Source: Catenaria anguillulae PL171
Taxonomy: Eukaryota > Blastocladiomycota > Blastocladiomycetes > Blastocladiales > Catenariaceae
Reading direction: 5' to 3'
Length of the DNA stretch: 64,000 nucleotides
NCBI GenBank assembly: GCA_002102555.1
Contig: MCFL01000028.1
Location: 62,001-126,000, forward strand
The notes below the pieces were generated by a model. The model searched no databases. It was given only the letters and a program-made list of their open reading frames with translations, and was not told where the DNA came from. Each line of letters begins with the position of its first letter. Positions within the stretch are counted from its first letter, which is position 1. This document shows, piece after piece, positions 38,959 to 49,500 of this stretch. The translations under genes and the position numbers were made by a program.

Positions 38959-40842
38959 TGTGGATAGAATGTAGGTGGCGTAGGCGCCGTGCAGGTCGGC
39001 GAGTGTCGGGCCGGTGAGCCGTAGGTCGTCGGCGAGGGCAAGGGCCGTTGGAAACAGCGGCGGGGTGCATGAGGTGAGCGCAGCAAGTTGCATGGTCGGC
39101 GGTTTGAGCTTGATGCGGGTGAGGTCGACGCCGCCGGCGGATACGTCGGCGGATGTGGATGACGTCAGCAGCAAGAGATTGCCACCGGGGGCAGCCGTCA
39201 GGGCAAGCACGCGCGCATGTTTTGAGGCGTACGTCAATAGTTTGTGGTCAAGGTGAAGGATTGTGAGCGTGTCTTGGTGGAGGTCCGTGTCCGTGGACAC
39301 GAGCGCAAGGTAAGAGGGAAGAGAGGGCGACAGCCAAGAGAGGTGAGTGATGGCGTGGTCGGAAGACGTGGGGGTTGGGTAGGTTTGATTGCGACCCGAC
39401 TCGGCGCAAAAGACGGTGAGTCCCTATATCAAGCAAAACTTGTGTCAGTCATTGTAACATACAGGGTAGAGGGTGATCATTCATACGTTGTTTTGAACAA
39501 CCAACACTTGACTGCCTGCAGTCCCCGGCTCGGCCGCACCCACGCCACCCTCGTCCCTCTGTGCGGGAAACGGAATAGGCCCGAGCAGGGACCCGTTGGA
39601 CTCGTCCAACGCCTCGAGTTGTTCACGTGAGTTGACAAACCACACGCCTCGCTGCGTTGTGACAAAGTAATGCACGCCCGAGTGTGTCATGCCCGAAATC
39701 GGGTCGTCGGGCGTGGGTGAGGGCTCGCGAAGCACGAGCTGTTTGGCGGGCTTTTCGCGGACAATGTCGCCCTTGAACAGAATGAGCGCCAACGAGTCAA
39801 AACCAACGAGTAACGAAGGGACCGGGTGTGTGCCGAGGGCCATGTGGGTGATTCTGCCCAGTGGGTGGCGTTGGGATTGCGCCGATTGTTGCCCACCACC
39901 AGTGGCAGTAACTCGGCCAAGCGAGAGCAAGGTAAGAGCCGAGGCGGTCGGGAGCGAGATGCGTAGGTCGCGGACAATGCGAAATGGGAGCGACTTGGGC
40001 GCAGAAGACGGTAAAGCAGCAGTCGAAGAGATGGTTGTGGGCGTGTACTGGATGACGCGAACGAGTGGAGTGCCGTCGCGATCTTGGGCAGCAATCAGTA
40101 GCGTCATGGCGTTTGAAGATACAGAAGCAGCCGCAGTAGCAGGGTCGGCGGCAGGTACGGTGGCGGCCGCAGCCGCAGCGGCGGATGCAGCGGCCCGCGG
40201 ATCCTTTGCAATGGCGACGGCGGTAATCAGCATGCCGACATCGGCAGCGGGAAAGCTTTCGAGGACAATGGCGGGCGGCGCGTTGGCCGCAGGAACCGCC
40301 GATGGTCCTGCATTCCGTGGAGGCTGCGTCTTTGCATCATGGGCAGCACGTGGCCCGGGGACGGCAGCGACCGACAAGGAGGCGACGTGGATGTTGCCCG
40401 ACCGGTCCGCCAAGACCACGAGGCCCTTGTCGACGTGGGGCGTGTTGGCAACGAGCTCGTGGTCCGCATCGAGGTCGGACACGAGGCGGGCCAGGTCGGC
40501 TGTCCCGGGTCCGGTGAAGGGCGTGTGGCATTGGTCAAAGAGCGACACTGGCCGCCAAGATGAAGACGGCGTCGAGGTGATTGTTACGCTCGTGGCGGCA
40601 TTGGCGGCATTAGCATTAGCATTAGCAGAGGCGACGGCCGCGGCGGCCGTGGAGGCAAACGTGGCGGACGCGGCCGAGAAGGAGAAGGACGTTGATGGCG
40701 ATGGCGATGGCATGATTGCTACATATGGATGACTCAATACTGTGCCGTCGACGGTCATGGATTCTCGTCCGTTCAATACCGTCCCAATGCGTGCGTGCGT
40801 ATGGCCGTCACAATCGGCTCCCGCCGCCGACGCGACGTCCAT
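37462..40842 (-). CDS. VPS11: Vps11, HOPS/CORVET core subunit with RING-H2 finger
   Basis: A core subunit of the HOPS and CORVET tethering complexes at the vacuole and endosomes. Two exons join at a 63-nt intron (39486-39424, donor GTATGA, acceptor ATATAG, TGACTGAC branch), giving ...VLVVQNN-GLTVFCAESGR. The product is about 1,060 residues, close to the 1,029 of yeast Vps11. The N-terminal half is beta-propeller-like; the middle is helical, as in clathrin-repeat proteins. The C-terminus carries the diagnostic RING-H2: CFACGRTLGLPAVHFFCKHS, then HVGC and CPKC (about 37710-37590). The first 90 residues are Ala/Ser-rich, so ATG 40842 could be replaced by a later one such as about 40712. No frame break is seen. 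It is divergent from SYM1 across 157 bases. Confidence 0.92.
38918..38958 (+). repeat. (GAC)n trinucleotide repeat inside VPS11
   Basis: About 13 GAC units. Read on the coding strand they give a serine run in a linker between the propeller and helical regions of Vps11. Confidence 0.9.
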
Positions 40843-40999
40843 TGATCGGCGCCAGAGCCAGATCCACTCGCATGCGTATCATGACAACTTGAATGTGACG
40901 GTATTGGGTATTGACTTGCGACTATGGATTAGAACCACTCTATGAATTTAATTGATATCTACGACCCACTCAAGTGACTCACTCACTTTATCCATCGTC
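40843..40999. promoter_or_regulatory. shared divergent promoter of VPS11 and SYM1
   Basis: Only 157 bases separate the two start codons, so both promoters and 5' UTRs must share this stretch. No TATA box or named factor site could be assigned. Confidence 0.5.
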
Positions 41000-41655
41000 A
41001 TGATTTCGCTCTACAACCGCCTGCTCGCGCGGTACCCAATCGGCACCCAGTGCGTTGCCACCTGTACGTCTCGAGTCCAGAGCCCCTGACATCAGACACG
41101 AGGCAGCAGCTCATCTCATCTCATCTCATCTCACTCTTTACTGTCCCAATGACAGCCGCCCTCTTTGTCGCCGGCGACCTCATTGCCCAGCAAGCCGTCG
41201 AGTCCCGCGGCTGGCGCAACCACCAATGGTCTCGCACCGCGCGCCTCGCCGGCTTTGGCCTGCTTGTTGCTGGCCCAGCGCTCTCACACTGGTACCGATT
41301 TCTCGACCGCCGTGTCACCATCAAGCACCCGGTCCACAACTTGTTTGCCCGCGTGGCGCTCGACCAGTTTGCGTTTTCGCCCATCTCGGTGGCCGTGTTT
41401 TTCACCTTCAATGGCGTGCTCGAGGGGCTCAGCAAGGACGAGATTGAGCGCAAGTTGCGCGCAAATTACACCACGGCCTTGGTCAACAACTGGAAGGTGT
41501 GGATTGGCGTCCAGCTTGCCAATTTCTGGTTTGTGCCACTGCAGCATCGTGTGTTGGTGGTACAATCCGTGGCCATCGGCTGGAATACGTACCTTTCTAA
41601 CCTCAATGCCCGGGCGGTGCCGGCAGAAGTAGCCGAGGAGACCAAAGTGGTTTGA
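41000..41655 (+). CDS. SYM1: Mpv17/PMP22-family membrane protein (Sym1)
   Basis: A small four-helix membrane protein of the Mpv17/PMP22 family. Sym1 sits in the mitochondrial inner membrane and supports metabolism under heat and ethanol stress; other members are peroxisomal. Exon 1 (41000-41063) encodes MISLYNRLLARYPIGTQCVA. A 92-nt intron (41064-41155, GTACGT...GACAG) contains four TCATC repeats. Exon 2 continues SALFVAGDLIAQQAVE, then GPALSHWYRFLDR, ALDQFAFSPI and, near the end, NNWKVWIGVQLANFWFVPLQ, the family signature. The product is 187 residues, normal for the family. ATG 41000 is chosen because it restores the conserved N-terminal Tyr...Pro...Thr pattern that the longer open frame lacks. 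Confidence 0.94.
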
Positions 41656-42042
41656 ATCTGTTTGAAACGGCGGTTCGTATTCGCCCAGATACCCGTCATG
41701 TGGATTGCTTGGATCGAGTCGTTTGTGATTGTTATGTTCCCTTGTCCCAGTCTGGTGTAAATCATGAACGCGATCATTCTGTGGATTGCATCCCATGATC
41801 CCATACCACAAGTTGAGTCCAGCTGTACAGTCGAGTAATGCGCTGGCTCCGTATCAGCTGGTGCTCACCAACACTTGATGCGCCAAACTGTCTTATAGCT
41901 GATCCAGGCCAAATCTCCATCGCAAACAAGCAGCACCACTGCTCATCTCCCTCCCGCCAGGCATACTCTGACACGGGGTGATTAACGTTTCTACATAATT
42001 TGGCATGGGAATGGTCTTGTACTGCAGTGGCAACACAGAGGG
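41656..42042. other. SYM1 3' flank up to the retrotransposon
   Basis: About 390 bases without a supported gene. Its last four bases (AGGG) form the left copy of the retrotransposon target duplication. Confidence 0.5.
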
Positions 42043-42852
42043 TGTGAGGAAGCTGGTCTGGATTTGGTGGCAGAGCGGTGGTCGTCCCGTAGCCTGGGAA
42101 GCACGTCAACGGTTTGGGATTGCCGTTAGATATGCACAATGCAGGCTGGATGGGAGACTGTATTGATCTTGGAACGTAATCGAATGAAGACAATGGTTGA
42201 CAGACAAAAACAATCGATGAATTGGGAGTGGGAAGATGGTAAAGAAAAACAGACGAAACGACAAGACAAACCAATGACCGGACAACACACGAAAAGGACA
42301 GAAACTGAGAAAAAGGAGGATGGAGAAACTCAGAGGCTCGGGGACGGACCTGGGAAGCACGTCAACGGTTTGGGATTGCCGTTAGATATGCACAATGCAG
42401 GCTGGATGGGAGACTGTATTGATCTTGGAACGTAATCGAATGAAGACAATGGTTGACAGACAAAAACAATCGATGAATTGGGAGTGGGAAGATGGTAAAG
42501 AAAAACAGACGAAACGACAAGACAAACCAATGACCGGACAACACACGAAAAGGACAGAAACTGAGAAAAAGGAGGATGGAGAAACTCAGAGGCTCGGGGA
42601 CGGACCTGGGAAGCACGTCAACGGTTTGGGATTGCCGTTAGATATGCACAATGCAGGCTGGATGGGAGACTGGAGAGCGAAAAATGATGGCGGGGCGATG
42701 GCAACGCCAAGCCCAGCTAACGCGTCCAGATGCACCTCCGATCCAACCGCTGATCCCAAGCCGGTCCAGCCTCTTTCGACCTCAATTCCTTGGCCGCAAC
42801 TCACTTTGATTCCACTCATACCCAAACGTCGTTGCGACCGACCGTCGCGACA
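42043..42852 (-). repeat. 3' LTR (810 bp, expanded)
   Basis: Matches the right LTR over its whole length but contains one extra 256-bp internal unit. Composition: about 50 bp head, two 256-bp units, then a 248-bp tail whose first 66 bp again match the unit start. Confidence 0.92.
42093..42604. repeat. two tandem 256-bp units in the 3' LTR
   Basis: The sequence CCTGGGAAGCACGTC recurs at 42093, 42349 and 42605, exactly 256 bases apart. The two full units appear identical by eye. The other LTR holds a single full unit (49912 to 50167). Confidence 0.93.
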
Positions 42853-42868
42853 CCATCCCTCTCCCCAT
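42853..42868 (-). promoter_or_regulatory. polypurine tract
   Basis: On the minus strand GGGGAGAGGGATGG directly precedes the 3' LTR. Position and composition fit the plus-strand priming site of an LTR retrotransposon. Confidence 0.8.
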
Positions 42869-42875
42869 AAGCAAG

Positions 42876-45800
42876 CTACGTGAGGAACGAAGGCGGTAAC
42901 CCTTGCTTGGCCAAATACTCGCGCCATGAATGGGCCTGGCGCCTCACCAGTCGGGCACCTGTTCGTGGGTTGTAGCGTGAGCGATTTGACTTGCGTGCCA
43001 ATAAGCCGCGCATGGCCTTGACGGCAGCCAACTTTGCGTGCACTTGAGAGGCGTTGTAGTACTTCAAATGACGGCGGTGGACATTGCCCGCGAAATCGCC
43101 GCTTGCGAGATCCACAAGTTGGAAGACTGGTGTGAGACCACCGCGCGACGACACTACTTGACGCACAACGACGTAGGGACCGACGAATTGTGCATCTAGT
43201 TTGGAGCGCGGACCCGACTTTCGCCGCAGTACCAAATCGCCCGAACAAAGATGGCGTGCCCGACTCTGTTGTTGCTGTTGCCGAAAACGCCAAACCTGCC
43301 GCCTCGCCCGCAGCCTCAACACTGCGTCTTGACGAATTTCGGCCAATTTGTCGCCTTGATTCCACGTCTCAAATGAAGCGACCCGAAGCAAACCGTTGTC
43401 CGATGCAAGACGAGGCTGGCGGCCATAGACGAGGTAAAAGGGAGAGTGACCTGTTGAATCTCGAATCGCTACCCGATCTGCCCAAAGCGCGGCATCCAAC
43501 ACATGCTCCCATGGCAATTGCGTCTCATCGCACAGCTTGGCGAGTGACTTGAGAAGTGGCCCATGTCCACGCTCGACGATACCATTTGCTTGTGGATTGT
43601 ACGCAGTTGTACGAACAAGTTCCGTGCCCCTCTGTCGCAACCAATCCTCGAGAGCTGCATCGCCACACTGGTTGTCAACCAGTATTCGAGCTGGTGGCCC
43701 ATGGCGACGCAAGACGTCGCGTTCCAAGAATGGATAGAGATGTTGACTTGCGGTTGAGGGTACAATTGCCGCCTCGACCCAACTTGTCAAATGGCATCGA
43801 GCGACGATGAGATACTTGCCGTCTTTGACCGCCAAATGGTCCATCCCAAGCTCTTCCATGGGTTGTGTTGGTACCGGCCGTGAGCCAATGGTTGCCTCTT
43901 CTTGACTTCGAGAATGACGCTGGCACAAGTCACACTGCCGAACGAAAGACAAGACGTCGCGGTATTGTTCTTGAGGGCAGTCGACAACAAGCCGTGGTAC
44001 TCGCCCTTCTTCTCGCTTGAACAGCAATCCATTGACCAGGACATATCCCTCGGACTCTTGCAACAGCTCATCCTCATACAACGCCCCAGGGTTTTGCAAC
44101 ACCCGCATAATCAAGCTGTGTTTCGAGTTGAGCGGTTGCGGGCGTGGTTCAGCGTCCACATTTTCAATCAACCATTCGTGCACCTCGGTCGCGAGCGAAA
44201 ATCGATCCACGTTGTGATCAACGAACTTGTCGAGCTCTTCGTCGCTCATCATGGCTCCAGGCTCGTGGTCCGATGCAACTGTTTCCATGCGCGACAATGC
44301 ATCCGCCACCGAGTTCTTTTCCCGTGGAATGTATCGCACGTCCTCGGTAAACCCCCGAATGATTGTGACCCATCGCAACAATGTCGCGTCAGGCGCAGAA
44401 GCCGGATTGTTGACCATTCCTACGGCAACCTGCGAATCGGACCACACAATCACCCGGCGACCAAAAAGGTGGTGATGCAGCCGCTTTACGGCGGTGAGAA
44501 TCGCGAGTAATTCCCGCTTCGAGGCATGATACAGTCGCTGCGTAGAGTTGAGAACGGTCGACTCGAAACGTATCGGAATCAATTTGTCGCCCTCGCGAAT
44601 CATGAGCGCGGCACCTAGGCCCACGTTCGAGGCGTCGGTGAATACATGGAGGGGCGCTTCGGGCTGATGGTCCGGGCACCTGAGCGGTGGAAGATCTGCG
44701 AGCTCGGTCTTGAGAGACTGAAATGCCGTGAGAGCCGCTGGAGTCCAGTTGACGTCGTCGGTTGGTTTAGGCGATGGAGGTAGGCCACGCACAAGATCGA
44801 GAAGCGGATCCAGTTTGGTTGACAAGTCTGGAACATACATGCGCACTTGAGATACAAGAGCCAAGAAACCGCGCAACTCGCGCAGCTTTGACGGCTGGCC
44901 CCAAGCTTGGATCTTACCCAATAACTTATCCGCCGGCCGACGTCCATAGAAATCAACGACAGACCCGAGGACCTCAGCCGAATCGACGCCCACCCTCATC
45001 TTGCTGACCGAAATTGTCATGCCCGCATCCAGCAAAAGCCCCAATACACGCTCGACCGATTTGATGTGCTCTCGAACAAACTCGCGAATCCCATCTTGAC
45101 CAACCCGATCGTCCCGCTTCCTGGATGGCCCATAGACAAACACATCGTCAAGATATGACTCGGCGCATTCGCCGCGAACCGGAGCCAGGATTCGAGACAT
45201 GATTCGGTCATACACCGCGACACTATTCGTCCAACCTTGAGGTAATCGTGTCATACGGAGCAAACCCAATGGAGTCCAAATTGCTGTCAAGTCTCGAGAT
45301 CGTAAAGCCAACGGGATTTGGTCATACGCAGACTTCATGTCCAACGTCGTATAGATCGGGAATCCGGCCAGCCGCTCGATCAGGTGTTCCATCACGGGTG
45401 GCACGTTGGCATCCCGTAGCGACACAGCGTTCAGCGGCCGTACATCTTGAATAAACCGCCAACCGCCCGAAGCCTTTCGGACAAGGAACCAGCGAGACGA
45501 GTATGGACCTTGAGACCACTCTAATACGCCCTGCTCGAGCCTCTTTTTGAGCATCGCAATCGACACGTCATACTCGGTGCGACCGAGCCGACCTTGACGT
45601 TGCTGCCATGGCTCGTGTGGGGCAGTACGAATGACGACAGGGAGCTCGATCGTGTCCTTGAGTAGCCCGAGTTGGTCATCGTTGAAAGCCAGAACTTGGT
45701 CATGGCGGCGGAAGACCTCAAGAAACTTGGCGCGCTCTTGTGAGTTGAGTTGTGTGCCAAATTGGATTTGATTTTGATTGTCGACTTTGAGACGTGGCGG

Positions 45801-46541
45801 GGGTGGTGGTGAAGTGGGGAGTGCAGGTGAATAGTTGTGCTTGGCTGGAGACGACGCACGGGGATTTGGAGCAGTCCCATCGCCAGCTGAGTTGACTGGA
45901 CGCGTTTTGTTTGCGACTCGCTTGTAGGCGGTGTTGCATTCGCGCTCGTGTTCTTGGAGCAGGTCTTGAAAGCCGTCGCTGAGGTCGACAACGCATGACC
46001 CATCCTCGAAAGTTTGAATGGCGCTTGACTCGCTTGATTCGCATGACGCTTGACCGTGCCCCTCCCCCTCCCGATCAGGTTGTCTTCCGGGGTCGAACAC
46101 AGCTTCTTTCTGAGTTTTTGGGTCGTCTATGATGATGGTGAAAATCTCGAGCGCGTCTGGGTCTTGCAGTAGGCTCTCGACAATGGGGTCAGGGGCAGAC
46201 CGTTGTATTTCCTCCAAGAACGTGCGCTCGACTCGTTCGCGAACGGTCCTCTTCCTGAGCGCCCTCCTCTTCTTGCGAGCGTCACGCAGTTCCTGCTTGG
46301 ACGGTTTGTGCCTCTTTTTGTTGAGATTCGCCTGCTCGTGGTCGGCCCAAGCCTTCTTGCGCTTTGTTTCCCGCCATGCCTTCTTCTTGCGACGCCACAT
46401 GCTCCAGCGTCGACACTTGCCTTGAACCTTGTGCCTTGACTTCATTTGCCGGCGCCAATAACTGCGTTCGCCAGGATCAGGCGGAATTTGGAGGCCCACC
46501 GCAACCGTGGGCCGACTCAAAAATCCGCGAGCATCTGGCAA
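42876..46541 (-). CDS. pol: reverse transcriptase, RNase H, integrase
   Basis: An open frame of 1,221 codons. After a Lys/Arg-rich leader come the reverse transcriptase (GPYSSRWFLVRKASGGWRF, LPQGWTNS, active site YLDD near 45150), RNase H (FTDASNVGLGAAL, KRELLAI, SDSQ), and the integrase core, whose three acidic residues lie in DHLAVKDG, LVDNQCGD and NGIVERGH. A GPY/F module (FVGPYVVVRQV) follows; no chromodomain is visible. The N-terminal zinc module keeps its Cys pair (CDLCQRH), but the upstream His-His part expected before it seems absent. The frame is -1 relative to gag, with overlap at 46517-46541, and has no ATG of its own there, so it is expressed either by frameshifting or, if a base is missing in the A5 run, as one fusion. 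Confidence 0.93.
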   Translation of the reverse strand: MPDARGFLSRPTVAVGLQIPPDPGERSYWRRQMKSRHKVQGKCRRWSMWRRKKKAWRETKRKKAWADHEQANLNKKRHKPSKQELRDARKKRRALRKRTVRERVERTFLEEIQRSAPDPIVESLLQDPDALEIFTIIIDDPKTQKEAVFDPGRQPDREGEGHGQASCESSESSAIQTFEDGSCVVDLSDGFQDLLQEHERECNTAYKRVANKTRPVNSAGDGTAPNPRASSPAKHNYSPALPTSPPPPPRLKVDNQNQIQFGTQLNSQERAKFLEVFRRHDQVLAFNDDQLGLLKDTIELPVVIRTAPHEPWQQRQGRLGRTEYDVSIAMLKKRLEQGVLEWSQGPYSSRWFLVRKASGGWRFIQDVRPLNAVSLRDANVPPVMEHLIERLAGFPIYTTLDMKSAYDQIPLALRSRDLTAIWTPLGLLRMTRLPQGWTNSVAVYDRIMSRILAPVRGECAESYLDDVFVYGPSRKRDDRVGQDGIREFVREHIKSVERVLGLLLDAGMTISVSKMRVGVDSAEVLGSVVDFYGRRPADKLLGKIQAWGQPSKLRELRGFLALVSQVRMYVPDLSTKLDPLLDLVRGLPPSPKPTDDVNWTPAALTAFQSLKTELADLPPLRCPDHQPEAPLHVFTDASNVGLGAALMIREGDKLIPIRFESTVLNSTQRLYHASKRELLAILTAVKRLHHHLFGRRVIVWSDSQVAVGMVNNPASAPDATLLRWVTIIRGFTEDVRYIPREKNSVADALSRMETVASDHEPGAMMSDEELDKFVDHNVDRFSLATEVHEWLIENVDAEPRPQPLNSKHSLIMRVLQNPGALYEDELLQESEGYVLVNGLLFKREEGRVPRLVVDCPQEQYRDVLSFVRQCDLCQRHSRSQEEATIGSRPVPTQPMEELGMDHLAVKDGKYLIVARCHLTSWVEAAIVPSTASQHLYPFLERDVLRRHGPPARILVDNQCGDAALEDWLRQRGTELVRTTAYNPQANGIVERGHGPLLKSLAKLCDETQLPWEHVLDAALWADRVAIRDSTGHSPFYLVYGRQPRLASDNGLLRVASFETWNQGDKLAEIRQDAVLRLRARRQVWRFRQQQQQSRARHLCSGDLVLRRKSGPRSKLDAQFVGPYVVVRQVVSSRGGLTPVFQLVDLASGDFAGNVHRRHLKYYNASQVHAKLAAVKAMRGLLARKSNRSRYNPRTGARLVRRQAHSWREYLAKQGLPPSFLT

Positions 46542-49500
46542 TCTTCATCCTCAACCAGCTCCGGTACCAAAGTTGATGCGAATGCGTCGTTGATGCTGAC
46601 AGTCGCAAAATTTGAAGTTGTCGCGAAATGAGCCCACCCGGCCACAGTCGTAAGAAGGAACCCAGACCCGCTCGGGATCAATGCAATTCCAAAATCCAAG
46701 AGCACGTTGGCGCCGAGAATCAACGGCCGCGACATACTCGGCATCACAAAGGCAATCAACATCTTCCTGACGCCTAAGATCTCGGTTTCTTCTGCGACGA
46801 CGCCAAGCAGTTGTGTTGTCGTCTGATTTGCTACGCGAACTCGAGACAACGATGGCGGCAATGGGAGAATCGTGAGTTGAGCTTGATTGACTTGGTCTTC
46901 GGAAATTAAATTAACTTGAGAACCAGCGTCGACGAGTCCTTTCATCTTTGCCCCAGCGAACTTGACTTCGATCTCAGGACACAGGGCCGACGTCCGGACT
47001 TGACCGGTTTGGCTGTCACCCCCGCACGATTTGACTTGGATAGCAGAAACCAATACGTCTTCGTTCAAGATGGCAATGAGGTCTTGGACGAGGCGGGTGC
47101 ACTCTGGGACCTGTCGAGCGAAAGCGAGGCACAAAGTCGGATTCTTTTCCAATTCGGCAATCATGCGTTCAACTTCCGAATCAATCGCCGACTCAGTGTT
47201 GGGACTTGGGGCATCTGCCCCAACGTCGGAAGACAATGCCTCTACGAGTTGGGCCAAATGAGTTGGGAGCTGTGGTGCGGAATCAAGCAGCTCTCGTGCG
47301 GTGCGAGGAATTGTCGACGGAGTGAATGTATGCCCGGGTTTGAATGGTGGCGGTACTTGTGGGTTCAGTTGGGGCGCCGAGTAAACACCTGCTTTTTCTT
47401 GCTTGGCATTAGCCATGCGTTCCAAACGGGCTCGAAATTCGGCCGATCGGGGACCCGTGACACGTTGAGCGGCACTTCGAAGCATGGGAAATGAGAAAAA
47501 ATCGCCGATGCTGATTTTCATGTCCTCGGTAATCGGCGCAGACATGATTTTTTCCATGACTCGGTCTGCTGAAACTTGCGCCAGCGCCGAAAGAAGCTTT
47601 TGCTTGCGTGCCTTGTCATGTCGGGACGGTTTTTGCGATACAGGCTCCGGAGCGTCATTGTCGAAATCGTTTTCACGACGCCGCTTGAGTGGTCGCCCAT
47701 CGGCTGAGTCGACTTCGACAGTTGAGTCGTCTTCGATAGTGACCATTGCAATCTCAACGTTGAAGTTTTGCGGGCCCCAATGGATGTCCTTGTTGGTTGC
47801 CGAGATCTTGACGCTCTGCGTTTCTTCGTCTTTCCCGCTCTTGAGCGCTTCAACAGCTTGATCGCGCATCGGTGGTTGTGCGTAATCGAGCTTCTTGCGT
47901 ATCTTGCCACCGCGGGAATACAACGCCTTACGCCCTTGCTCGTCCTTGTCCCACTCAATCAAGACACCCACGTCAAACTCGACCGCTGGACACGCCCTAA
48001 TGCCATGGCCTTCCCGGCCACAATAATAGCATGTCATCTTTTGCGGTCCCTTACCCCGAGCGACCTCGTTGACTTCGACCGCATTAAGGTAGTGGTCAAA
48101 CTCGTTGCGTGGCCGAATTGCCATAGGCGGCTTGGTCGCCACCAACGCGCTCGGCTCGGGAAAAGCATTTGGTGCCGAGTAATTGGATAAATTTCCCGAG
48201 GATGGCAGTACAATTGGGGGAGAGATAGACAATGGCGTTTCCATGGCCGACGAGGACGCCCAAAATTCGGGTTTACTGATGTTTTCAATGATGACAATCG
48301 AGATGGACCGAAGCGGGAGATCAAACTGGCGGTTGAGCGGTTCCAGTTGGCGAGTCCCAGCTTGAACGGCGAGGCGGATGTTGAGTTGCGCCAGAGGTGG
48401 CAATTTGTCGAGTACCAGTTGGGCCATCTTCTTGGAGTACTCGATCATCTCGTACAAGTCACCAGTATACTCTTCCAACATCTCGTTACTGATTCGGATG
48501 GTCTTTTCAACTTGATCCGCAAAACCTTGATCAAAATCGGCAATCGACAACAGTTTCCGGACATGCAAACGGTCGAGGCGACTGCGTAGACGCCCTTGGT
48601 CATAGAAGCGCTCGTCCAAATGCTGTGCGACTGCTTGCAGAGTTGCGCCCTCAGGAAATAGGTTGATGGCCTGAACTCGACGGTCCTTTGGCAATACCCA
48701 GAGAAGGAGCAGACCCAACGCCATACTTGTTGGCGGTACCTTGAGACTTTTTGCCGTTTTCAAAACACGCAATATCGCCCGACGCGGGTCTTCCATCCAC
48801 GGTTCAAACCCCAACATGGTCGCGATATACGACTCCGCTTGCTGCGGGCCGAATTTTGTGGCGACAGCCGAGTCCAGGTCGGCCTTGAGCGTGATATCAG
48901 CCAGGGCCAAAAGCAGGTCAAGAGGAACTGCCGAGTATCGCGAACGGTTGAACATTTGATTGACCTTGTTCGCGGCAGAGTTGAATTGAGATGTTTCGAT
49001 CAGGTCATCAAACCCGGAAACGGTGACCGGCGTACTCCGCAAATGCGCCGCCGCTTGAATCGCCGAATACCCAGTTGCTTGTGATTTGATTGACGTTGTT
49101 GGTGAGACAATGACGGGTTGACTTGTAACCATGGTCTCGCCAATGTGCGCACGTGAAGTACGAAGTTCATCGAGCTGCTGCTGCAGACTGGTTGATGGCT
49201 TTGCGTCGGCTGCGCGAGCTTGCTCAGACGTGGCTGGTGTACCAGGAATCGAGGTATTGAGGTTCTCGCCCGGCCCAATGATCCCTTGGCGGCGCGCTGC
49301 GCGTACTGCGACTGGTCCACGGTGATTTGCAAAGATGATCAAGGAACGGTAATGCACCGAATCGTGGGGAATGGCCATGGCGTATTGATGGAGCGCTTCT
49401 TCATCGCCCACCAGCTCCTCTGCCGACAAGTCGGCATCTGCGAGATAGGTATCCCATGAGTTTTTCAACGCTTGGTGCTTGAGGAGAAATTTGGTCCAAG

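Noticed and set aside
41050-41160. Uninterrupted SYM1 ORF from 41050
   Set aside because: It lacks the conserved N-terminus, which appears once intron 41064-41155 is removed and ATG 41000 is used.
42093-42604. Direct repeats as a CRISPR-like array
   Set aside because: Units are 256 bp, contiguous without spacers, inside an LTR of a eukaryotic retrotransposon.
42106-42616. Repeated short ORFs in the LTR (MLPRSVPEPLS type)
   Set aside because: They recur only because the 256-bp unit is duplicated, lie in LTR sequence and match nothing known.
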